The position numbers were made by a program, and so were the translations under genes. The notes under the pieces were generated by a model, which saw only the letters and a list, made by a program, of their open reading frames with translations, searched no databases and had not been told where the DNA came from. Positions 1-4,185 of a stretch of DNA of 5,639 bases are shown one piece after another. Within the stretch, counting starts at the first letter, position 1. The number at the start of each line of letters is the position of its first letter. Origin of the DNA: an uncultured Pseudomonadota bacterium (lineage in GTDB: Bacteria > Pseudomonadota > Gammaproteobacteria > Burkholderiales > SG8-39); NCBI GenBank assembly GCA_903864555.1, contig CAIPGJ010000494.1, positions 1-5,639 of the forward strand, read 5' to 3'.

Positions 1-1
1 C

Positions 2-1444
2 GGGCTGGTGCTGCTGCTCGGATTCGCGCTGCCGCCGCTGCTGCAGTTGCGCAATGTGCCGGCCGTCAGGGTGCTGCGCAAGGAAGTGGGCCTGCCACGG
101 CAGACCACGCTGCTCGCCTACGGCCTGGGCTTTGCCGCACTCAGCGGCCTGCTGGTGTGGCAGGCCGGCGACGCCAGGCTCGGGCTGGTCGTGATCGGGG
201 GCTTTGCCGGGGCGTTCCTGTTGTTCGGGGCGGTGGCCTGGGCCACGTTGATGGGGCTGGGTTCCGTGGCGGCGGCTGGCAATGGTGGTGGCCAGGGACG
301 GGGGGGCGTGATGTGGCGCTATGGCCTGGCCAACCTGCGCCGCCATGCGCGCGGCAACAGCGTGCAGATCCTGGCGCTGGCGCTGGGCCTCACGGCGGTG
401 CTGCTGCTCACCTTCACGCGCGAGGACCTGCTCTCCACCTGGAAGGCCTCGATCCCGCCAGACGCCCCCAACCGCTTCATCATCAACATCCAGCCCGACC
501 AGCGCGAGCCACTGCTGCAGTTGTTCCGCGAAGAGAAGCTCACGCTACCGGTGCTGCATCCGATGATCCGTGGGCGCCTGATGGCGCGCAACGGCCAGCC
601 CATCAACATCGAGGAATTCCAGGAGCGCGACCGCCGCATGGCCGAGCGCGAGTTCAACATCTCCTACATGCAGGCGCTGCAGCCCAACAATGCAGTCATC
701 AGCGGCCGCTGGTTCAATGCGGCCGACCTGCAATCGGGCGCCCTGTCGGTGGAGGAGGGCATCGCCAAACGCCTGGGGTGGACGCTCGGCGACACGCTCA
801 CCTGGTCGGTGGCGGGGCAGGAATTCACCGCGCCCATCACCGGCACCCGTCGACTGGAGTGGGATTCGATGCAGGTGAACTTCTTCGTCATCGGCACGCC
901 GGGCTTGTTGCAGGATGCGCCCACCAGCTTCATCACCAGTTTTCACCTGCCGCAGGAACGCGCTGCCGCCATGAACAAGGTGTCGCAGCGATTGTCCAAT
1001 CTCACCGTGGTGGACATGAGCGCCATCCTCAGGCAGGCGCAGGCCGTGATCGACCAGGTGGTGAAGGCGGTGCAGTTCGTGTTCGTGTTCGCACTGGGCG
1101 CCGGCTTGCTGGTGCTGTATTCGGCGCTGCTCTCGACCCAGGATGAGCGCCAGCAGGAGGCGGCGCTGATGCGCGCGCTGGGCGCTTCACGCGCACAGAT
1201 CCTTGCGTCGCAGCGCACCGAGTTCGCCGTGCTGGGGCTGGTGGCCGGGCTGCTGGCGGCACTGGGCGCAACCGGCATTGGTTTTGGCATCTCGCACTTC
1301 GTGTTTGCCTTCCCCTACCAGATCAATCCCTGGATCTGGCTGGCGGGACCGCTGGCGGGGCTGGCCTGCGTGTCGATCAACGCCTGGGCCGGCGCGCGCG
1401 CCGCGCTGTCGCATCCGCCGCTGCTGGCCCTGCGCGAGGCCTGA
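2..1444 (+). CDS. ybbP: YbbP-type ABC transporter permease (FtsX family), 5'-truncated
   Basis: This is the C-terminal part of a large inner-membrane permease. The reading frame is open to the left window edge. The first residues already form the end of a membrane helix, followed by PPLLQLRNVPAVRVLR, a linker found in the middle of YbbP proteins, so the GTG at 8 is not taken as the start. Counting from that codon, membrane segments fall near residues 35-53, 57-82, 117-134, 355-376, 410-432 and 440-462. A periplasmic domain (about 135-350) contains NRFIINIQPDQ, REFNISYMQAL and WDSMQVNFF, all typical of YbbP. The last 120 residues are the FtsX permease domain, with DERQQEAALMRALGASRAQ. In E. 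coli the partner ATPase is YbbA, with the esterase TesA encoded next to it, and the system is linked to export or extraction of hydrophobic compounds. The ATPase gene is expected upstream, outside the window. Family assignment is firm; the substrate is unknown. Confidence 0.9.
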   Translation, partial: GLVLLLGFALPPLLQLRNVPAVRVLRKEVGLPRQTTLLAYGLGFAALSGLLVWQAGDARLGLVVIGGFAGAFLLFGAVAWATLMGLGSVAAAGNGGGQGRGGVMWRYGLANLRRHARGNSVQILALALGLTAVLLLTFTREDLLSTWKASIPPDAPNRFIINIQPDQREPLLQLFREEKLTLPVLHPMIRGRLMARNGQPINIEEFQERDRRMAEREFNISYMQALQPNNAVISGRWFNAADLQSGALSVEEGIAKRLGWTLGDTLTWSVAGQEFTAPITGTRRLEWDSMQVNFFVIGTPGLLQDAPTSFITSFHLPQERAAAMNKVSQRLSNLTVVDMSAILRQAQAVIDQVVKAVQFVFVFALGAGLLVLYSALLSTQDERQQEAALMRALGASRAQILASQRTEFAVLGLVAGLLAALGATGIGFGISHFVFAFPYQINPWIWLAGPLAGLACVSINAWAGARAALSHPPLLALREA

Positions 1445-1643
1445 AGCTTGCGTTGAAGGTCTGAGGTAGAAGGATCGACGTGGAACGATGGGCGCTGAAG
1501 GGGCGGCACTCTCCAGCGCTCCCCGCAACGATTCACAAGGCCCCGCTGGTCAGTTGCAAATGCGTCCGCGAGCCGCTGCGGGGGAGGACGCCCAGCTTCG
1601 GATGTAAGATTCGCCCTGACCGTTGGTCCGGTTTCCGCCAGCA

Positions 1644-1674
1644 TTGCGGATTGCGGCTTGCGATCCTGCAATCC
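1644..1674. repeat. Three 7-base tandem repeats overlapping an inverted repeat
   Basis: TTGCGGA, TTGCGGC and TTGCGAT follow one another at 1644-1664. Overlapping them, GGATTGC (1648-1654) is perfectly complementary to GCAATCC (1668-1674). The stem can extend inward by a G.U and a G-C pair around a 9-base loop. No T run follows, so it is unlikely to be an intrinsic terminator. It lies 59 bases before the oxidoreductase start, where an operator or leader structure could sit. Function is unknown. Confidence 0.45.
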
Positions 1675-1720
1675 ACACCCGGCTTGCTCCAGACATCATC
1701 GAGAACCAGAACAGACTTCC

Positions 1721-1727
1721 AGGGGGA
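1721..1727 (+). promoter_or_regulatory. Ribosome binding site deciding the oxidoreductase start
   Basis: AGGGGGA lies 5 bases before the ATG at 1733. It selects that ATG over an in-frame TTG 25 codons upstream, whose added residues do not belong to the family. The chosen protein starts MKTRITEMLGIKYPIVQGGM, the expected N-terminus. Confidence 0.8.
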
Positions 1728-1732
1728 TTACC

Positions 1733-2704
1733 ATGAAGACACGCATCACCGAAATGTTGGGCATCAAGTATCCGATCGTGCAGGGCGGCATGATGTGGGT
1801 GGGCCTGGCCGAGATGGCTTCGGCCGTCTCCAATGCCGGCGGCCTGGGGCTGATCACTGCGCTCACGCAGCCATCGCCGGAGGCGCTTTCGAAGGAGATT
1901 GCGCGATGCCGCGACATGACCGACAAGCCCTTCGGCGTGAATCTTACCTTCACGGTTCGGCCCAAGCCGCTGCCGTACCACGAGTATGCCGCGGCCATCG
2001 CGGAAAGCGGCGTGAAGATCGTGGAAACCGCCGGCAACAACCCCGAGCCCTTCGTGGCCGGGTTCAAGAAGGCCGGCATCATCATCATCCACAAATGCAC
2101 CTCGGTGCGCCATGGCCTCAAGGCAGAGAAACTGGGCTGCGACGTGATCAGCATGGACGGATTTGAATGTGCCGGCCATCCGGGGGAGGACGACACCCCC
2201 AATTTCGTGCTGTTGCCCTGCGCGGCGGCAGCGATCAAGGTGCCGCTGCTGGCATCCGGCGGGGTGGGCAGTGCGCGCAGCCTGGTGGCCGCGCTCGCGT
2301 TGGGTGCCGATGGCGTCAACATGGGCACGCGCTTCATGGCGACCAAGGAGGCGCCCATCCACGAGAACGTGAAGCAGGCCATCGTTGCCTGTGACGAGCG
2401 CAGTTCGATACACATCCTGCGCAAGGTGCGCAACACCGCGCGCATCTACAAGAACGGCGTGGCCATGAAGATCCGCGAGATCGAGGCGCGTCCGGATTCG
2501 ACCTTTGCCGAGATCGCCGAACTGGTGGCCGGGGCAAAGAACAACGTGGTGTACAAGACCGGTGACATCGAGGCCGGTACCTGGAGCGCCGGCATGGTGA
2601 TGGGCCTGATCCACGACATCCCGACCTGCAAGGAATTGCTGGACGGCATGGTGGCCGAGGCCAGGGCCATCGTCGAGAACGACCTGCGCAAGGCTTTTGC
2701 CTGA
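1733..2704 (+). CDS. FMN-dependent NAD(P)H oxidoreductase, nitronate monooxygenase fold (PA1024-like NADH:quinone reductase)
   Basis: This 323-residue protein is a complete TIM-barrel flavoprotein of the nitronate monooxygenase/2-nitropropane dioxygenase family. Visible motifs in order are PIVQGGMMWVG (14-24), the FMN-binding N-terminal loop; PFGVNLTF (66-73); HKCTSVRHGLKAEKLG (120-135); GFECAGHPGED (143-153), with the family's conserved active-site His at 149; ASGGVGSARSL (174-184), a phosphate-binding loop; and GADGVNMGTRF (191-201). From memory it matches Pseudomonas aeruginosa PA1024 closely along its length, including LTQPSPEAL, VETAGN, RNTAR and WSAGMV. PA1024 is an NADH:quinone reductase rather than a true nitronate monooxygenase. 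The likely reaction is therefore NADH-dependent two-electron reduction of quinones in the cytoplasm, but nitronate oxidation cannot be excluded. The gene stands alone, with 288 bases before it and 191 after. The start is fixed by a good ribosome site. Confidence 0.9.
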   Translation: MKTRITEMLGIKYPIVQGGMMWVGLAEMASAVSNAGGLGLITALTQPSPEALSKEIARCRDMTDKPFGVNLTFTVRPKPLPYHEYAAAIAESGVKIVETAGNNPEPFVAGFKKAGIIIIHKCTSVRHGLKAEKLGCDVISMDGFECAGHPGEDDTPNFVLLPCAAAAIKVPLLASGGVGSARSLVAALALGADGVNMGTRFMATKEAPIHENVKQAIVACDERSSIHILRKVRNTARIYKNGVAMKIREIEARPDSTFAEIAELVAGAKNNVVYKTGDIEAGTWSAGMVMGLIHDIPTCKELLDGMVAEARAIVENDLRKAFA

Positions 2705-2708
2705 TGTT

Positions 2709-2758
2709 CACGGGCTGATGACCTGACTGCCCGTGCCCGGCTCCTGCCGCAGGGCAGG
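2709..2758 (+). other. Two GC-rich hairpins after the oxidoreductase gene
   Basis: CACGGGC (2709-2715) pairs perfectly with GCCCGTG (2729-2735) across a 13-base loop. CCTGCC (2743-2748) pairs with GGCAGG (2753-2758) across the loop GCAG. They start 4 bases after the stop codon. Neither is followed by a T run, so they may protect the mRNA 3' end or aid termination. The proper intrinsic terminator lies about 90 bases further on. Confidence 0.4.
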
Positions 2759-2795
2759 CAGACAGGGTTGGCCGGTGCGCGGTGCTGGTCATCCC

Positions 2796-2836
2796 TTGAT
2801 CTGAAGCAAAGGCCGGCGCGTTGGTCGGGGCATCAT
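2796..2836 (+). promoter_or_regulatory. Candidate FNR/ANR/DNR-type promoter for the truncated haemoglobin
   Basis: TTGATCTGAAGCAA at 2796-2809 matches TTGAT-N4-ATCAA at 9 of 10 fixed positions. CATCAT at 2831-2836 (4 of 6 to TATAAT) follows after 21 bases. This puts the box centre about 40-42 bases before a start near 2843, the geometry of a class II FNR-activated promoter. No good -35 is visible, as expected for an activator-dependent promoter. The box is seen directly; regulator identity and function are inferred. The terminator just downstream complicates the picture. Confidence 0.5.
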
Positions 2837-2845
2837 CGCGGCTGG

Positions 2846-2873
2846 CGGCCATGCGGGGTGCATGGCCGTTTTT
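2846..2873 (+). terminator. Intrinsic (rho-independent) terminator between oxidoreductase and globin
   Basis: CGGCCATGC (2846-2854) is perfectly complementary to GCATGGCCG (2860-2868) around the 5-base loop GGGGT, and TTTTT (2869-2873) follows at once. A 9-pair GC-rich stem with a small loop and U tract is the classical form. It acts on the + strand only, since no T run lies on the other side. It ends 22 bases before the globin start, so any globin transcript must cross it. It may terminate the oxidoreductase mRNA, attenuate globin expression, or both. An in-frame ATG at 2851 lies inside the stem and is an unlikely start. Confidence 0.8.
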
Positions 2874-2895
2874 CCATCACCCATGTGGCAGATTC

Positions 2896-3333
2896 ATGAA
2901 CGACGCAGAGCAGGCAGGGCAGCAAGGTCAGCAGGGGCAGCAGGGTCAATCCGCCACCACCGCGTACGACATCCTCGGCGGGGAGGCCCGCCTCAAGGCG
3001 CTGGTGGACCGTTTCTATGCGCTGATGGACAGCGAGCCGGAGTACCAGGTCATCCGCAAGCTCCATCCCCCCTCACTGGCAGGTTCCAACGACAAGCTGT
3101 TTCTGTTTCTGACCGGCTGGCTGGGCGGTCCGCCCGTGTATGTGCAGAAGTACGGCCACCCCATGCTGCGGGCGCGGCATCTGCCTTATGCCATCGGCGT
3201 CAGCGAGCGTGACCAGTGGCTGTCGTGCATGACCCGCGCCATGCAGCAGGAGGGCATCGACGGCGAGTTGGGCGAGGCCTTGCGCGATGCCCTCGCCAAG
3301 ACCGCGGACTGGATGCGCAACAAGGCGGATTGA
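2896..3333 (+). CDS. Group II truncated haemoglobin (trHbO-like, 2/2 globin)
   Basis: This 145-residue cytoplasmic haem protein has a group II globin domain at about residues 22-142. Aligned by eye to mycobacterial GlbO, Tyr41 is B10 (in DRFYALMD), His57 is CD1 (in RKLHP), Ser64 is E7, Leu68 is E11, His95 is the proximal F8 haem ligand (in LRARHLPYAIG) and Trp108 is G8 (in RDQWLSCM). GWLGGPPVYVQKYGHP (74-89) is the group II signature. Tyr B10 with Trp G8 typically stabilises bound O2, and such proteins are linked to O2, NO or peroxide chemistry; the exact role here is unknown. A Gln/Gly-rich extension (7-18) precedes the domain. The ribosome site is weak. ATG 2896 is chosen because the family begins shortly after it and the earlier ATG (2851) lies in a terminator stem. 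A candidate FNR-type promoter lies upstream and the next gene, usp, is convergent. Confidence 0.92.
   Translation: MNDAEQAGQQGQQGQQGQSATTAYDILGGEARLKALVDRFYALMDSEPEYQVIRKLHPPSLAGSNDKLFLFLTGWLGGPPVYVQKYGHPMLRARHLPYAIGVSERDQWLSCMTRAMQQEGIDGELGEALRDALAKTADWMRNKAD
2917..2949 (+). repeat. 9-base tandem repeat encoding Gly-Gln-Gln
   Basis: Three full units (GGGCAGCAA, GGTCAGCAG, GGGCAGCAG) and a partial fourth (GGTCAA) encode GQQGQQGQQGQ at residues 8-18 of the globin. The units differ only at third codon positions. The stretch precedes the globin fold and is probably disordered. Such short repeats can change copy number by slippage without breaking the frame. Confidence 0.75.
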
Positions 3334-3343
3334 TCACGCCAGC

Positions 3344-3390
3344 CCCTTCCTGCCGTGGCGAGGGAAGGGCAAGGGGGGCAAGCCCCCTTG
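3344..3390. terminator. Two stem-loops between convergent globin and usp genes, probable bidirectional terminator
   Basis: CAAGGGGG (3370-3377) pairs perfectly with CCCCCTTG (3383-3390) over a 5-base loop. Just before it, CCCTTCC (3344-3350) pairs with GGAAGGG (3363-3369) over a 12-base loop. They fill most of the 79 bases between the two stop codons, so they can act on both transcripts. Neither side has a real U tract, so termination may need a factor or the stem may mainly protect 3' ends. Confidence 0.55.
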
Positions 3391-3412
3391 ATCAGGACGC
3401 CCCCAACCGCTC

Positions 3413-3859
3413 TTAGCGCAGCACCAGCACCGGGATTTTGCTGTGGGTCAGCACTTTTTGCGTCTCGCTGCCGATCAGCAGGGCGGAGGCGCCGCTGCGG
3501 CCATGCGAAGCCATGACGAGCAGGTCACACTGTTCCTTCTTCGCCGTGGCGATGATGGCCTTGTAGGGCGAATAGCTTTCCACCATCACCGGCCTGGCCT
3601 TCACCCGCTGCGTGCCGGCCAGCTCGGCGGCGTCGCTGGCGATCTTCTCGGCCTCGGCGCGCGCGGCCTTCTTGAGTTGTTTGGTAATGCCGAGGAAGCC
3701 GGGGACGAATTCACCGCCGGTCTGCGGCTGGTCCCAGGGCTGCATCACCGTAAGTACCACCAGTTCGGCCTTGGTCAGCCTGGCCAGCTTTGCGCCTTCC
3801 AGCACTGCCTTGTTGGACAACTCCGAACCATCGGTTGATACCAGGATTTTCGTGTACAT
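3413..3859 (-). CDS. Universal stress protein, UspA family, single domain
   Basis: This 148-residue cytoplasmic protein has one Usp domain. It starts MYTKILVSTDGSELSNKAV, with the N-terminal strand and conserved Asp10 of the nucleotide site. It ends MASHGRSGASALLIGS (116-131) and KIPVLVLR. The ATP-type loop G-x2-G-x9-G-S is present except that the first Gly is Ala117, a common variant, so nucleotide binding is plausible but not certain. Residues 43-65 (DQPQTGGEFVPGFLG onward) form the variable segment before the long helix. The start is ATG 3859, chosen for its strong ribosome site and family fit; an in-frame ATG 20 codons upstream is less likely. The gene converges on the globin and diverges from rmuC. 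An FNR/ANR-like box lies upstream; in Pseudomonas several usp genes are ANR-controlled and aid anaerobic survival, which I infer as a possible role here. Confidence 0.92.
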   Translation of the reverse strand: MYTKILVSTDGSELSNKAVLEGAKLARLTKAELVVLTVMQPWDQPQTGGEFVPGFLGITKQLKKAARAEAEKIASDAAELAGTQRVKARPVMVESYSPYKAIIATAKKEQCDLLVMASHGRSGASALLIGSETQKVLTHSKIPVLVLR

Positions 3860-3865
3860 GACTGA

Positions 3866-3871
3866 CTCCCC
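3866..3871 (-). promoter_or_regulatory. Ribosome binding site deciding the usp start
   Basis: Read on the minus strand, GGGGAG lies 6 bases before the ATG whose first base is 3859. It selects this start over the upstream in-frame ATG at 3919, which lies at about the predicted transcription start. Confidence 0.8.
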
Positions 3872-3925
3872 AAAATGTTGTGGATTGTTGTGAAGGGCCA
3901 CGACACGCGTCGCGCCCATGAGGTC

Positions 3926-3966
3926 ACAGTAGTCCTTCGGGAGGGCGAGGCTTTGATCCTGGTCAA
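3926..3966 (-). promoter_or_regulatory. Candidate FNR/ANR/DNR-type promoter for usp
   Basis: On the minus strand TTGACCAGGATCAA (3966 to 3953) matches TTGAT-N4-ATCAA at 9 of 10 fixed positions. TACTGT (3931 to 3926) follows after 21 bases and keeps the most conserved T, A and T of a -10. A start near 3918 would give a leader of about 59 bases and a box centred near -41.5, as in class II FNR promoters. TTGACC also resembles a -35, but no -10 lies 16-18 bases from it, which favours the activator reading. Confidence 0.55.
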
Positions 3967-4036
3967 GCGTGATGGTGTGCTTTTTGACGCGCTGCCTTGT
4001 TGCTGCGAAGGCGGACCAGGCGCTATGGCCGGCGGG

Positions 4037-4110
4037 GATATTGATATCAAATTCATGTGATAAGTATTTCCATCATTGGATCAATGGACGAAATATGATC
4101 ATCTATCCAT
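4037..4110. promoter_or_regulatory. AT-rich dyad-rich patch upstream of rmuC, probable promoter/operator region
   Basis: Positions 4041-4110 contain 21 G or C in 70 bases (30%), in sharp contrast with the GC-rich surroundings. Within the patch are the perfect palindrome TTGATATCAA (4041-4050), overlapping GATAT-TG-ATATC (4037-4048); CATTG-GAT-CAATG (4074-4086); and ATGATCAT (4095-4102). TATGAT at 4094-4099 is a 5 of 6 match to a -10, without a good -35. TTGATA at 4041 is a 5 of 6 match to a -35, without a good -10 at 17 bases. The rest of the 326-base usp-rmuC gap shows no convincing gene. Confidence 0.4.
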
Positions 4111-4185
4111 GGCGGAAAAATACCTGAGGTGGCATGCCGGTTGCTGAGGTCATCAGGGCCGCGATTGCTGCTGCTGCAGGCTAAA

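Larger units (their letters stand above)
1445..1732. other. Intergenic gap, no convincing gene
   Basis: These 288 bases separate the permease from the oxidoreductase. The open frames crossing it continue out of frame into the oxidoreductase gene and resemble no protein I know. The segment holds a weak dyad (GCGCTG at 1492-1497 with CAGCGC at 1514-1519) soon after the permease stop, without a T run. Nearer the next gene it holds a 7-base tandem repeat and hairpin, listed separately. TAAGAT at 1605-1610 is a possible -10 but has no good -35. The gap is long enough that the downstream gene probably has its own promoter. Confidence 0.6.

Noticed and set aside
8..10. GTG at 8 as the true start of the permease
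   Set aside because: It falls inside a membrane helix in the middle of a YbbP-type protein and the frame is open to the window edge, so the gene begins upstream.
1490..1521. Hairpin soon after the permease stop as a terminator
   Set aside because: Only 6-8 pairs with a 16-base loop and no T run; too weak to call.
1658..1671. TTGCG-N4-TGCAA as a possible FNR-type box before the oxidoreductase
   Set aside because: Two mismatches in each half site; it is better explained as part of the local repeat and hairpin.
1480..2166. A 228-codon + strand frame spanning the intergenic gap and the first part of the oxidoreductase gene
   Set aside because: It overlaps the real gene out of frame, has no ribosome site and no recognisable domain.
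1550..2614. A 354-codon minus-strand frame antisense to the oxidoreductase gene
   Set aside because: It mirrors the codon bias of the real gene and its His/Gly/Arg-rich translation resembles no protein family I know.
4041..4050. TTGATATCAA as an FNR box for rmuC
   Set aside because: The half sites match but the 4-base spacer is missing, so an FNR-type dimer would not fit.
3875..4060. A 61-codon + strand open frame between usp and rmuC
   Set aside because: It has no ribosome site, overlaps the usp promoter region and its FNR-like box, and shows no recognisable features.
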